This document shows, in pieces, positions 15,053 through 24,221 of a DNA stretch of 39,995 nt (positions are counted from its first letter, which is position 1; each line of letters opens with the position of its first letter). The notes beneath the pieces were generated by a model, which saw only the letters and a program-made list of their open reading frames with translations, was not told where the DNA came from and made no database searches. Source of the DNA: an uncultured Collinsella sp. (GTDB lineage Bacteria; Actinomycetota; Coriobacteriia; Coriobacteriales; Coriobacteriaceae); contig CAUBTS010000008.1 in NCBI GenBank assembly GCA_958438955.1, forward strand, positions 1 through 39,995, given 5' to 3'. The translations under genes and the position numbers were made by a program.

Positions 15053-15892
15053 CTAGGACCCCTGCGGCAGGCGTTTTTTGCCTTTGCGAGCACGGTTTCT
15101 AAAGTTCTCGACGGCTTCTTCCATGCCCAGGGGTACATAGGTGAGCTCATCGAGGTTTTCGGGCAGGTAGCAGGCAAGGCTTTGCTCCTGCGCGCGGCCC
15201 GCCGCGAGCTGCTCTTCGATGGGTTCCGCGCCGGGCGTAGCGCAAATGCCATAGACGGCGGCACCCATCTCGCGCGTGCGGCGCTCGTACTCGGTCTCGG
15301 GATGCTCGGGATGGTCGCGGCGGACGTCGTCGCTTACCCAAAGCGTATCGTAGCCGGCCGCGGCAAACTGTCCCAGGGCGTAATCGCGCAACGGCTTGCT
15401 ATCGGTGCGCAGTGTGACGGTAGCGCCGGCTGCAAAGAGCGGGCGGTAGAGCATCAGATGGTCGACATGGACGAGTCGTTTTTTAGCGTACTTGGCCTTG
15501 GGCTGCGGCGTGGGAAAGTTAATGGTGATGGCATCGAGCTCGCCTGCGGCAAACAGCCGTGGCAGCGATGCGGCGCCTCGGGGCAGGACGAGTGCGTTGG
15601 ATAGCCCCTGTTCGCAGATTTTCTGCGCGGCATAGGCGATGCAGATGGGCTCCTGGTCCATGCCGATAAAGAGGGCATCGGGCTCGCGGTGGGCGCGCTC
15701 TACAAGGTACGTTCCCTTGCCACAGCCAAGATCCAGGTGAAGGTGCTCGAAGGGCTTGCTGCCTGCGGGCGCACAGGCCTTGCGCCAATCTCCGGCATAA
15801 GCCTCGGGGTTTGTCTCAATCGCATCGGCGTAGCGTTCCAGGCGCTCCTCGAGCACAAAGTTCTTAGGCGTGCGAACGTGGACGGCTCCCAT
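15053..15892 (-). CDS. trmB: tRNA (guanine-N7-)-methyltransferase-like protein (TrmB family)
   Basis: SAM-dependent enzyme expected to make m7G46 in tRNA. The Rossmann motif is LDLGCGKGTYLVE, followed by FIGMDQEP. The TrmB signature NFPDPWPKxRHxKRRL appears here as NFPTPQPKAKYAKKRL, so the conserved Asp and Trp are changed to Thr and Gln. The later T-x-YE motif is kept as TEYERR. At 279 residues it exceeds the usual 210-240 because of a C-terminal extension after the catalytic domain. ATG 15892 follows AAGGAG. It could be a divergent but active coriobacterial TrmB or a paralogue with another RNA target. Confidence 0.8.
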   Translation of the reverse strand: MGAVHVRTPKNFVLEERLERYADAIETNPEAYAGDWRKACAPAGSKPFEHLHLDLGCGKGTYLVERAHREPDALFIGMDQEPICIAYAAQKICEQGLSNALVLPRGAASLPRLFAAGELDAITINFPTPQPKAKYAKKRLVHVDHLMLYRPLFAAGATVTLRTDSKPLRDYALGQFAAAGYDTLWVSDDVRRDHPEHPETEYERRTREMGAAVYGICATPGAEPIEEQLAAGRAQEQSLACYLPENLDELTYVPLGMEEAVENFRNRARKGKKRLPQGS

Positions 15893-15948
15893 GAGGCTCC
15901 TTGGTCATAAGTATGGAACGCATAGCTGCACGTTCCGTCAATGGATTG

Positions 15949-15973
15949 AAAAAGGGCGGGCATAGTTTGCCCG
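15949..15973 (-). terminator. Minus-strand terminator after the methyltransferase gene
   Basis: On the minus strand CGGGC (15973 to 15969) pairs with GCCCG (15961 to 15957), followed by CC and five T. It lies between the methyltransferase stop (16011) and the trmB start. Confidence 0.6.
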
Positions 15974-16010
15974 GAAGATGCGGTGCGGCTCGGCGGCGAG
16001 TCGTCGATGC

Positions 16011-16883
16011 CTACAGGCGCTTGAGAATCACATAGCGGTTGAGCTCGCCGCTACGACCGTCGGCATGGAAACGCTCAAGCTCGCGCACGGGGACCTCGCC
16101 GCTCTTGTAGAACGTACGCACGCCGCGCACCAGGTCGGTGATCTGCTGATCGTCAAAGTGATGGCAATAGCGGTAGGCGTGGCGGTCGTTTTGCCAGCCA
16201 ATGAGGTGGTCACCGGCTTCAAACTGCGCGGAATCGTAACCCTCAAACGGCGGGGTGAGCTCGGCGCGGGCCTCGGCGCGAACAGCCTTGCGCGCCATGC
16301 GCTCGTCGTTCATAAACTCCCAAAAGCTGATGGCGATGATGCCGCCTGGGCGCGTCTGGCGCACCAGGGCGTCGAGCACGCGTACGCGGTACTCGCACGA
16401 CGGCACGTGGTGCATAAATCCAAAGCAGACCGAGATGTCGGCGAGCGGGGCGTCGAAAAGCACGTCGGGTGTCTCGGCGGGGTTGAGCTTCATGAGGGCG
16501 TCGAGCACATCGAGTTCCTGGAAGCGCAGGTTGGGAATGCGCAGGGCGTGGCCATGTGCATCGATAGCCAAATCTTGACACGAGTCGACACCATAGAACT
16601 CAAACGGGCAACTGGCATCTGCCGAGGGGTTTGCGCCGTTGACGCCCTTGGCGGCGAGTGCGCCGCCGGCGGCAAAGTTTTCGAATCGCATATTGCCGCA
16701 GGCAAGATCGAAGACGCGGACGGGATGCTCGATCGTGGCGACGTCGAGCTGTTCGAGCGCAATGTCCATGGTGCGCACCCAGCCGGGCCACGGGGCCTGG
16801 CGCGTATCGGAAAAGGAGGCGGAGTGCTCGCGATAGAACGTATTGTTGAGCTGGATGAGCGATGAGGCGAAATCGCGGTTCAC
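16011..16883 (-). CDS. Class I SAM-dependent methyltransferase
   Basis: A 290-residue protein with a Rossmann SAM-binding motif (RVFDLACGNMRFE), a following acidic strand (FYGVDSC) and a DVSVCFGFMHH-type motif IV before TRPGGIIAISFWEF. I recognise a generic small-molecule or tRNA-type methyltransferase but not the substrate. The start is a GTG at 16883, supported by GGAGGGAG 9-16 bp upstream and by the TTGACA promoter further up; an ATG-initiated extension of 45 residues overlaps that promoter and is unlikely. It is convergent with nothing and reads toward trmB with a terminator between them. Confidence 0.78.
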   Translation of the reverse strand: MNRDFASSLIQLNNTFYREHSASFSDTRQAPWPGWVRTMDIALEQLDVATIEHPVRVFDLACGNMRFENFAAGGALAAKGVNGANPSADASCPFEFYGVDSCQDLAIDAHGHALRIPNLRFQELDVLDALMKLNPAETPDVLFDAPLADISVCFGFMHHVPSCEYRVRVLDALVRQTRPGGIIAISFWEFMNDERMARKAVRAEARAELTPPFEGYDSAQFEAGDHLIGWQNDRHAYRYCHHFDDQQITDLVRGVRTFYKSGEVPVRELERFHADGRSGELNRYVILKRL

Positions 16884-17003
16884 GGCGCGGGACTCCCTCC
16901 GTTGGCGGTGCGGAATAAACAGTACGACCATACTACCGTTAACGCCGCAACGGGGACAACCGAGCCGTGGGTCATTGCTTTGTTTGGACACATTTCCGCA
17001 GCT

Positions 17004-17032
17004 CATATGTGCCCGCAACCGCCGGTTGTCAA
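17004..17032 (-). promoter_or_regulatory. Promoter of the methyltransferase gene
   Basis: Minus strand: consensus TTGACA (17032 to 17027), 17-bp spacer, then CATATG (17009 to 17004) as a weak -10. A start near 16997 would leave a leader of about 114 nt before the GTG at 16883. Confidence 0.4.
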
Positions 17033-17150
17033 AAATCTCACTAGAATAGGTGGCATGCTTTTGGCGGTGGCGGATAGATTTTTAACTGTGCAAGGCGCCT
17101 TAAGAACAAAAACGGTCCGGCGGCACGGCTGGCATCACATAGGAGGAACC

Positions 17151-17873
17151 ATGAATGTAGAAACTGCGCAGCGGCTCGCCGACCTTCGTCGCAGCAAGGG
17201 TTTTAGCCAAGAAGGGCTGGCGCGAAAGCTGGGGCTGTCGCGCCAGGCAGTCAGTAAATGGGAGCGCGCGGAGAGCTCGCCCGATACCGAGAACCTAATC
17301 TCGCTCGCCAAACTCTATGGCGTGAGCCTGGACGAGCTGCTCAATCCGAGCGACGAGATCGAGGACGATATCGAGTTTGAGAACGAGGACCGCGCCCGTC
17401 AGCGCGAGGCCGAGGCGGCAGAGCGTGCTCGCGCCCATGAGGCGGCGGCGCGCGCTACCGAGGCGGCAACGCAGGCGAGTGATGCTGCGGCCAAGGCGGC
17501 GCAGGCGGCAAGCTGGAGTGCGCAGGCCGCCAATGCCGCTACGGCGCAGGCGACGAGTGGCACCGCGGTTGGCTCGACTCCGGTGAAGGGCCCGTTCCAG
17601 TCGTTCCCGTATTGGGCCGTGTGTTGGCTACTGTTCTTTTTGCTGATGTTCCTGTTTGGTGCCGGTCCCTTTGCCGCGCTGATCTTCTTTACGATCCCCA
17701 TCTATCACTGGGTGGCGCGTGCGCTCGATGGCGATTGGGCGCGCGGGGATATCCAGGTTGGTCCGGCGTCGGTGGCGATCAAGGCCCAGGGGAAGGATGC
17801 TTCTGCGGAACCTGATGCTGACGTGGCTACCACGACCACCGCTGAGCCATGTGCCAAAGAGGGTGACGAATGA
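17151..17873 (+). CDS. XRE-family regulator with C-terminal membrane segments
   Basis: A helix-turn-helix of the XRE type occupies residues 1-65 (RRSKGFSQEGLARKLGLSRQ, then WERAESSPDTENL). It is followed by an acidic stretch, an Ala/Arg/Glu-rich coiled coil (about 85-140) and two hydrophobic spans near residues 150-195. This HTH plus membrane design is common in regulators that sense envelope state. ATG 17151 follows AGGAGG. Its stop overlaps the ATGA start of the DUF4097 gene, so the two are translated together and probably act together. The 240-residue size fits the HTH-linker-membrane group. Confidence 0.85.
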   Translation: MNVETAQRLADLRRSKGFSQEGLARKLGLSRQAVSKWERAESSPDTENLISLAKLYGVSLDELLNPSDEIEDDIEFENEDRARQREAEAAERARAHEAAARATEAATQASDAAAKAAQAASWSAQAANAATAQATSGTAVGSTPVKGPFQSFPYWAVCWLLFFLLMFLFGAGPFAALIFFTIPIYHWVARALDGDWARGDIQVGPASVAIKAQGKDASAEPDADVATTTTAEPCAKEGDE

Positions 17874-18769
17874 TGAAGATTTCGCATGAATCCAAGGTAC
17901 GCCTGGGTGTTGGCATCGGAGCGTTTGTGCTCATTGTTGGGCTTGTCTTTGGCGTTTCGCGGACATTGATTCATTTTGATGGCCCGTGGGATCTCGACGA
18001 TGTTGTATCCGGCCTGTCTGGTATGGACGATGTGGTGGACGAGGGCGATCTTTTGGATGACGGTAACTATTCCGCTCGGCCTCAGCAGCTTTCGAGCGAA
18101 ACCTTTGATGCCGACGCGTTCACATCGCTTGACTTGGACGTGACGTCGGGCACGGTCGAGGTCAAACACGTCTCCGGCGGGCCAGTGCGCGTGATTGAAA
18201 GCGGTCGCGTGGCAACGGGGACCGTTGCCTTCGATGCGGCAACCCAGAACCTGGCCGAAATCAAGGGTTCTACGCTCAAGATTCGCCAGTTCGATTGCGA
18301 TGACGAGCGCGCCATTGACCGCACGGTTACCGTCGAACTGCCGCGCGATGTTGCCGATAACATGGTGGGCATCACAGCGAATGTAGGATCGGGTGATCTG
18401 ACGGTCGCGGGCATTGCGTGTCATGACCTCAACCTGACTCTGGACTCGGGAGACGTTGAGTTTACGGGCACCGTGACCGATACCCTGAATGCCGAGGTCG
18501 GTTCGGGCGATGTGACATTCGAGCTCTACCAGGCCCCCGCGAAGTCGATGGACGTGAGCGTGGACTCGGGCGATGTGGAGATGACGGTTCCGAGCTCTAC
18601 GGGCTTTAAGGCGAGCCTCACCTTGGGCAGTGGCGACTTCGAGAGCGATTTCCTTCCGCTTGGCTACGACGGCGAGACCATTTTGAATCTTGAATTCGAT
18701 AACGGTGATAAGTCTGCCACGTATCGTTTTGAAGTCGATTCGGGCGACATGTCGTTTGATTCGGAGTAG
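17870..18769 (+). CDS. DUF4097 (adhesin-like beta-repeat) membrane-anchored protein
   Basis: One N-terminal membrane span (about residues 12-32) anchors an extracytoplasmic domain of repeated short beta strands. The repeats are easy to see as SGDV/SGDL/SGDF motifs: NVGSGDLTV, LDSGDVEF, VGSGDVTF, VDSGDVEM and LGSGDFES. DUF4097 proteins form such right-handed solenoids and usually sit beside PspC-like or XRE regulators, as here. Function is unknown; envelope stress sensing or assembly is inferred from context. The start overlaps the upstream stop by 4 bp. A terminator follows at 18817-18850. Confidence 0.85.
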   Translation: MMKISHESKVRLGVGIGAFVLIVGLVFGVSRTLIHFDGPWDLDDVVSGLSGMDDVVDEGDLLDDGNYSARPQQLSSETFDADAFTSLDLDVTSGTVEVKHVSGGPVRVIESGRVATGTVAFDAATQNLAEIKGSTLKIRQFDCDDERAIDRTVTVELPRDVADNMVGITANVGSGDLTVAGIACHDLNLTLDSGDVEFTGTVTDTLNAEVGSGDVTFELYQAPAKSMDVSVDSGDVEMTVPSSTGFKASLTLGSGDFESDFLPLGYDGETILNLEFDNGDKSATYRFEVDSGDMSFDSE

Positions 18770-18816
18770 TGAGGCAGACGAAAGCCTAGGCGAAGACATA
18801 GACGCGCTGTTTGATG

Positions 18817-18850
18817 AAGGCGCCGGAGCCGTGACGGGCTTCGGCGCCTT
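18817..18850 (+). terminator. Terminator of the XRE-DUF4097 operon
   Basis: AAGGCGCCGGAGCC (18817-18830) pairs with GGCTTCGGCGCCTT (18837-18850), with one G-U-type mismatch, followed by TGCCTTT. It lies just ahead of the elp3 start. Confidence 0.75.
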
Positions 18851-18856
18851 TGCCTT

Positions 18857-18862
18857 TACAAT
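18857..18862 (+). promoter_or_regulatory. -10 element placing the elp3 start at the transcription start
   Basis: TACAAT ends 6 bp before the elp3 ATG at 18869, which is where transcription would begin. No Shine-Dalgarno fits between them. This suggests a leaderless elp3 mRNA, a common mode in Actinobacteria. The -35 region is not convincing. Confidence 0.35.
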
Positions 18863-18868
18863 GGGGGC

Positions 18869-20776
18869 ATGGAACAGATTATCTTGAACATACTCGAGGC
18901 TCTGCGTCGCGGCGAGACCGTGGATGACAAAGCGCTCGTCAAACTGATACATGCCGAGGCGCGCCGTGAGGGTGCCGACAAACGCGATTTGGCCAAGCGC
19001 CGTCTGCTGCCGTTCTACCAGCGGGTTAAACGTGAGGAGCCGGTTCGGTGGGCTGGGTGGAATGTCGGTGCCGAGCTGGAACGTCAACTGCTGCAGGTGC
19101 TGCGTATGAAGCCTCGTCGCACGGCTTCGGGCGTGGCAACCATTACCGTCATCACCAAGCCGTGGCCGTGCTCGGGCGATTGCCTGTTTTGCCCCAACGA
19201 CCTGCGCATGCCCAAAAGCTATTTACATGCCGAGCCGGCGTGTGCCCGTGCAGAGCAAAACTGCTTCGATCCATATCTGCAGGTGAGCGCCCGTTTGACC
19301 GCGCTTTCGCAGATGGGTCATGCGACCGATAAGATCGAGCTCATTGTGCTTGGCGGTACCTGGAGCGACTATCCGCAAGGGTATCAGATGTGGTTTATGT
19401 CGGAGCTCTTCCGCGCGCTCAATGACGGTGCCGTGGCCGGCGTGGCGGCCAACCCCATGTTGGCGCGTCCGGGCATCAGCCGTGCCGAGGCAGGGCGCCT
19501 GCTCGATGACGCTCCCGCCGATGCGTTGCCGCCGGTGGTAACAGAGCGCCGCGAGCGCTATCGGGCTGCCGGCATTGCGACGGACGAGGATGAGCTTGCT
19601 GCCGGCGTTACCGACGAGCAGGGACGTGTGGATGCTGCCGTGGGTGGCTATAACCGCGCGGTGCGTCGTCTGTACGGACCCGGTACGCCGTGGGGCGAGG
19701 TTGCCGAGTGGCAGACCGCCACGATGGATGAGCTTGAGCGTCAGCAGCGCGTCAACGAGACGGCGAAGCATCGCGTGGTGGGGCTCGTTATCGAGACGCG
19801 CCCCGATGCTGTAACGCCACAGGCCCTCAAGCTCATCCGCCGCCTGGGTTGCACCAAGATTCAGATGGGCATCCAGAGCCTCGACCAGCACCTGCTCGAT
19901 ATCAACGAGCGCCGCATTTCGGTGGCTCAGATCGAGCAGGCGTTTTCGCTTGCGCGCCTGTTTGGCTTTAAGATCCATGCGCATTTTATGCTCAACTTAC
20001 TGGGCGCCACGCCCGAAGGGGACAAGCGCGACTACGAGCGCTTTATGACCGAGGGGGCCTTTATGCCCGACGAGGTCAAGGTCTACCCGTGTGCGCTCAT
20101 TGAGGGTTCGCGTCTGGTGGGCTGCTATGAGCGCGGCGAGTGGCGTCCCTATACCGAGGAAGAGCTGCTCGATGTGCTGGCCGACGATATCGTGGTGACG
20201 CCGGCGTTCTGCCGCATCAGCCGCATGATCCGCGACTTTAGCTCCGACGACATCATGGTGGGCAACAAGAAACCTAACCTGCGTCAGCTCGTTGAGAACC
20301 GCCTGGCTGCTCGGGGGGATGGTGCGACGGTGCGCGAGATTCGCTATCGCGAGATCAGCACGGCTGGTGCCGACTTGGATGAGCTATCTCTTGATGAGGA
20401 GGTGGCATACGAGACGCCGGTGACTTACGAGCGCTTTTTGCAGTGGGTGACGCCGCAGGGCAAGATCGCGGGCTTTTTGCGGTTGTCGCTGCCCGACCAT
20501 TCGTTTGTTGCCGCGCATGCAGACGAGTTGCCGACGACGCCGGACGAGGCGATGATTCGCGAGGTACACGTGTATGGCATGGCGGCACGCGTGGGGGATC
20601 AAGGCCAGGCGGCGCAGCATCACGGGTTGGGACGTTTGCTCGTAGAGCGTGCGTGCGAGATTGCCCGAGATGCGGGCTATGCGCGCATCAACGTGATCAG
20701 CGCGATCGGTACGCGCGAGTACTATCGCCATTTGGGTTTTTACGACCACGGACTCTATCTGCAAAAGGAGCTCTAG
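18869..20776 (+). CDS. elp3: Elp3-type tRNA uridine-34 modification radical SAM/GNAT enzyme
   Basis: A 635-residue enzyme that installs a carboxymethyl-type group on the wobble uridine. The radical-SAM cluster ligands are Cys101, Cys105 and Cys108 in PCSGDCLFCPND, a CX3CX2C pattern. KIQMGIQS and HFMLNLLGATPEGD belong to the radical SAM barrel. A C-terminal GNAT acetyltransferase domain is visible in EVHVYG, HGLGRLLVERA and YYRHLGFYDHG. Both domains look intact. The ATG at 18869 sits 6 bp after a -10 box, so translation may be leaderless. The next gene begins at the base after its stop, implying coupling. Confidence 0.93.
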   Translation: MEQIILNILEALRRGETVDDKALVKLIHAEARREGADKRDLAKRRLLPFYQRVKREEPVRWAGWNVGAELERQLLQVLRMKPRRTASGVATITVITKPWPCSGDCLFCPNDLRMPKSYLHAEPACARAEQNCFDPYLQVSARLTALSQMGHATDKIELIVLGGTWSDYPQGYQMWFMSELFRALNDGAVAGVAANPMLARPGISRAEAGRLLDDAPADALPPVVTERRERYRAAGIATDEDELAAGVTDEQGRVDAAVGGYNRAVRRLYGPGTPWGEVAEWQTATMDELERQQRVNETAKHRVVGLVIETRPDAVTPQALKLIRRLGCTKIQMGIQSLDQHLLDINERRISVAQIEQAFSLARLFGFKIHAHFMLNLLGATPEGDKRDYERFMTEGAFMPDEVKVYPCALIEGSRLVGCYERGEWRPYTEEELLDVLADDIVVTPAFCRISRMIRDFSSDDIMVGNKKPNLRQLVENRLAARGDGATVREIRYREISTAGADLDELSLDEEVAYETPVTYERFLQWVTPQGKIAGFLRLSLPDHSFVAAHADELPTTPDEAMIREVHVYGMAARVGDQGQAAQHHGLGRLLVERACEIARDAGYARINVISAIGTREYYRHLGFYDHGLYLQKEL

Positions 20777-21655
20777 ATGGACAAGCCAAGTGTTTCTGCT
20801 GGCGTCGTTGCCGGCGTTGCCCTGGGAGCCGCGGCGCTGGGTGCGGCTGCCGTCGCTGTCCGCGCTGCCTGTCTGCAGGTCGCGCGAACCCGCAACGGGT
20901 TGGCGCGCGTGAAGCGCATGCACGTTGAGGACGGTGACGAGGTCCGTGTGCTCGTGCAGGGCGGCGTCTACCAAAGCGCGAGCTATGTCGGAGACCGTTG
21001 GGCGGAACCCGTCTTTGCGTACTATCGCGCGTTTGACGACGTGTTTGAGGCTGAGGACGCAATGCGTGACGCTTACGGGCATGGTATCGAGCGTATGCTC
21101 ATGTTGGGCGGCGGCGGGTTTGCCTATCCCAAGTTTGCGCTGATGTCGCACGAGGGCTTGCGCATGGACGTCATTGAGTACGATGCCGAGATTACGCGCC
21201 TGGCGCGCCGTTGGTTCTACCTGGACGAGCTGGGGCGCACGGTGGGCGACCGCTTGCGGGTGATTACCGCTGAGGCTCGCTCGTATCTGGGCGTGACAAG
21301 CGTGGGTCATCGTCGCTACGACGTGGTCGTGAGCGATTGCTTTGGCGGTGCCGAGCCCGTACGCGAGCTGGCGACGGTTGAGGCGTTGCGTTTGGTGCGA
21401 GGCAGCCTGAACCCCGGGGGCATCTACGTGGCTAATATCGTGAGCGCAAACGAGGGGAGCGATGTGACGTTCCTGCGCGATTGCGCTGCCACGGCACTCG
21501 AGGTATTCGCCTGCGCCTGGGTGGTCCCCTGTGGCGATGCGGAGCTCGGCGGCGAGGAAAACTACCTGCTCATCGCCAGCGACGGCGACTACGCCTTTGC
21601 CGAAGCTGTGCCCTTCGACACCGACTTCCTCGGCGCCGTCCTTCACGACAAGTAA
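20777..21655 (+). CDS. Spermidine-synthase-fold protein with N-terminal hydrophobic segment
   Basis: The 292-residue protein has an Ala/Val/Gly-rich hydrophobic N-terminus (about residues 8-32) that could be a membrane anchor. A Rossmann core of the spermidine synthase/SAM-methyltransferase type follows: MLMLGGGGFAYPKF, DVIEYDAEIT, VITAEARSYL and YDVVVSDCFGG. Conserved polyamine-site acidic residues are only partly recognisable, so true aminopropyl transfer is uncertain. The start abuts the elp3 stop and AAAGGAG lies 6 bp upstream within elp3. It is an orphan relative to polyamine genes. It runs convergently into the BrxHI-like gene with only 26 bp between the stops. Confidence 0.78.
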   Translation: MDKPSVSAGVVAGVALGAAALGAAAVAVRAACLQVARTRNGLARVKRMHVEDGDEVRVLVQGGVYQSASYVGDRWAEPVFAYYRAFDDVFEAEDAMRDAYGHGIERMLMLGGGGFAYPKFALMSHEGLRMDVIEYDAEITRLARRWFYLDELGRTVGDRLRVITAEARSYLGVTSVGHRRYDVVVSDCFGGAEPVRELATVEALRLVRGSLNPGGIYVANIVSANEGSDVTFLRDCAATALEVFACAWVVPCGDAELGGEENYLLIASDGDYAFAEAVPFDTDFLGAVLHDK

Positions 21656-21681
21656 GTCTCCCCGCCCCAAAAAGACTGGTC

Positions 21682-24126
21682 TTAGGCGTGGTCGCGCCAG
21701 CCGAGAACGCGCTGCTTCATGCCTTCGATGTCGAGCACGCCTTCGGCAAAGCCTTTGCGCACGAGCTCCTCGGGAACGTACTCGTCGTAGCGATCAAAAT
21801 AAGGCACCTCGCCGGGATAGACGAGCTCGATGGGATTGAAGTCCTTCTCGGCCTCGGCGGCGAGCACCTCAAAGAACGTCTCCTCGTCGGCCTTCATCTT
21901 AAACTGCATAAAGTACGGGCGCGACGGGTCGAGTCCGCGAAGGCCCAACTCAGCGGCGCATTTGATTTTAAGCATGCGCTCGAGTGCTAGGAAGGCGTAG
22001 CTGCCCAACCAGGGGAAGAGCACCCAGGTGTCGCCACCCAGGTTGATGAGCGGCTTAGTTCCCGCGCCCGAAATCTCGGCGGTATGACGAGCTTGCGCCA
22101 AGCGAGCCCGTGCGTTACCCATGAGGTACGGATATGTCGCGTGCTCGTTGAGCGTCTTGCGCATGCGCTCGAGTACGTGTGTATTGATGTCACCGGGGCA
22201 GTCGCCAAAGTAGGCCGGCACACGACCCTTGACCTGCGTGGCAAAGACGGTGTGGCGCTTCCAGTCCACTTCCTCGACAATCCAGCAGTGTCCGGCGATG
22301 GCGATGCGCTCACCGGGCGGTGGCGGGTTGACGATCGTGCCCAATTCGGCCGACTCGCTCCGGACGGTAAACTCCTCGTTTTCCTGGAACACTGCGTAGA
22401 ACTTAAAGTTGTTAATGATGCGCTCGCCCGCGAGACCCACGATGAGTCCGCCGCCCTCGGTGACCTGGATATGGTCGATCTTAATGAGGTGACGCAGCAA
22501 TACGCGATAGTCATCGGCCGAGATGCGATGGAAATAACTGAGCGTGAGCACGCGCTGGGCAAGTTCGGCCGGCGTGAGCTCTCCAGTACTGGCAAGCGTC
22601 GACATGGTCTGGTGGTAGAGCAGACTGTAGGGGAGTCGATCGAGCTCGGGCGGCTCGACCCATTTTTCCTCGCGATAGAGTTGTACGAGCGCGATGCCTT
22701 GCAGGAGCTTCCACGGAATGGTCTCGGGCATCATCGCGCGCGGCTCGGGCTCTTCCTCGCGCATGACAAACCACATCTCGGGCGGAAGATCGCGGCGTCC
22801 CGTGCGGCCCATTCGCTGCAAAAAGGAGCTGACGGTAAATGGCGCATCGATCTGAAACGCACGCTCCAGGCGGCCGATATCGATACCGAGCTCCAGCGTA
22901 GAGGTGGTGACGGTCGTTTGTGCCTGTTCCTCGTCGCGCATGAGCTCCTCGGCCGTCTCGCGCAGCGATGCCGAAAGATTGCCGTGATGGATGAGAAAGC
23001 GGTCGGGCTCGTGTCGACTTTCGCAGTAGCTGCGCAGCATGGAGCACACGGCCTCTGCCTCCTCGCGCGAGTTGGCAAAGACCAGGCACTTGCGGCCGCG
23101 CGTATGCTCAAAGATATAGCCCATACCGGGGTCGGCGTTGTCGGGCGCCGTGTCGGTGGGGTTGAGAAGCGCCTGCTCGGTCGCTCGTGGGATGTCGACT
23201 TCGCCCTCGGGGGCCGAGGAAGTTCGGCGGTCCTTGGGTGCGGCCTTGCCCCGTGCCCGCTCACGACGTTGACGGCGCTCCTCTTGTGTGAGCTGTCCGC
23301 TGTGACGCATGTCTTGGGCGCCGGCGGGCAGTGCCGCTGGTGCCGCTGCCTCAATGCGCTCGCATGCGAGCACCTCAGCTTCCTGCGGACCTGTGCTCGC
23401 GAATCCTCGCTGCTGCGCCTGGGGACCCGAGTTGTAGAAGTGCTCCATGGAGATGCGCCACACGCGGCGCGGCTCCTCAAAACGGGGGATGACGCAGTTG
23501 CGTCCCGTCCCCTGCGACAGGAAGGCGCCCGTGCGCTCGGGGTCGCCGATGGTTGCCGACAGACCGATGCGGCGGGGCTGCACGCCTGCCATGCGCGAGA
23601 GCCGCTCGATAAGGCAGAGCGTCTGCCCGCCGCGGTCGCCGCGCATGAGCGAATGGACTTCGTCGATAACCACATAGCGCAGGTCGCAGAATATACGAGG
23701 GATCGCCATGTGCTTATGGATCAGGAGCGCCTCGAGTGACTCGGGCGTAATCTGCAAGATGCCGCTCGGTTTTTTGATGAGCTTAGCCTTGTGCGACTGC
23801 GAGACATCGCCATGCCAGTGCCAGACAGGGATATCGGCTTCTTCGCACAGATCGTTGAGGCGGACGAATTGGTCATTGATGAGCGCCTTGAGGGGGCCAA
23901 TGTAGAGGGCGCCCACGCTTGCGGGCGGCCTCTCCCAAAACTCGGTCAGGATGGGAAAGAAGGCTGCCTCGGTTTTGCCGGAAGCCGTGGATGCCGTCAG
24001 GAGCACATTGTCCTGCGAGTTAAAGATGGCATCTGCCGCCGCAACCTGAATGGAGCGCAGGCTCTCCCAATCGTGGGAGTAGATGAAGTCTTGGATAAAC
24101 GGGGCGTAGCGGGCAAAGGCGTTCAC
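21682..24126 (-). CDS. BrxHI/Lhr-like DEAD/DEAH-box helicase
   Basis: An 814-residue SF2 helicase. The P-loop is TASTASGKT (residues 44-52), motif II is DEVH (155-158), motif III is in GLSATIGD and motif VI is QRMGRTGR, the last typical of Lhr-type helicases. The insertion between the RecA lobes carries an Arg/Lys/Ala-rich linker (about 285-330). A large C-terminal region follows. The start is GTG at 24126, set by AAAGGAGG just upstream; the longer ATG frame lacks a site. It is the last gene of a three-gene minus-strand set with a BrxD-like ATPase and a TerB_N protein. In type 2 BREX, BrxHI and BrxD also occur together. Unwinding of foreign or damaged DNA is inferred. Confidence 0.85.
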   Translation of the reverse strand: MNAFARYAPFIQDFIYSHDWESLRSIQVAAADAIFNSQDNVLLTASTASGKTEAAFFPILTEFWERPPASVGALYIGPLKALINDQFVRLNDLCEEADIPVWHWHGDVSQSHKAKLIKKPSGILQITPESLEALLIHKHMAIPRIFCDLRYVVIDEVHSLMRGDRGGQTLCLIERLSRMAGVQPRRIGLSATIGDPERTGAFLSQGTGRNCVIPRFEEPRRVWRISMEHFYNSGPQAQQRGFASTGPQEAEVLACERIEAAAPAALPAGAQDMRHSGQLTQEERRQRRERARGKAAPKDRRTSSAPEGEVDIPRATEQALLNPTDTAPDNADPGMGYIFEHTRGRKCLVFANSREEAEAVCSMLRSYCESRHEPDRFLIHHGNLSASLRETAEELMRDEEQAQTTVTTSTLELGIDIGRLERAFQIDAPFTVSSFLQRMGRTGRRDLPPEMWFVMREEEPEPRAMMPETIPWKLLQGIALVQLYREEKWVEPPELDRLPYSLLYHQTMSTLASTGELTPAELAQRVLTLSYFHRISADDYRVLLRHLIKIDHIQVTEGGGLIVGLAGERIINNFKFYAVFQENEEFTVRSESAELGTIVNPPPPGERIAIAGHCWIVEEVDWKRHTVFATQVKGRVPAYFGDCPGDINTHVLERMRKTLNEHATYPYLMGNARARLAQARHTAEISGAGTKPLINLGGDTWVLFPWLGSYAFLALERMLKIKCAAELGLRGLDPSRPYFMQFKMKADEETFFEVLAAEAEKDFNPIELVYPGEVPYFDRYDEYVPEELVRKGFAEGVLDIEGMKQRVLGWRDHA

Positions 24127-24221
24127 GGGGCCTCCTTTCAACAACGGGTTATCAAACGCAACGGGCAATGGGTCGTCGAATTGCAACATCGGCGTTTGCC
24201 CAAATAAAACCTACCAAAATA

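Noticed and set aside
15915..15936. GGAACG/CGTTCC inverted repeat before trmB
   Set aside because: A 6-bp stem around a 10-nt loop is expected by chance at this density; no repeat or partner site supports an operator.
20777..21655. Bona fide spermidine synthase
   Set aside because: The fold fits, but the N-terminal hydrophobic span, partial active-site match and absence of polyamine neighbours make the exact activity uncertain.
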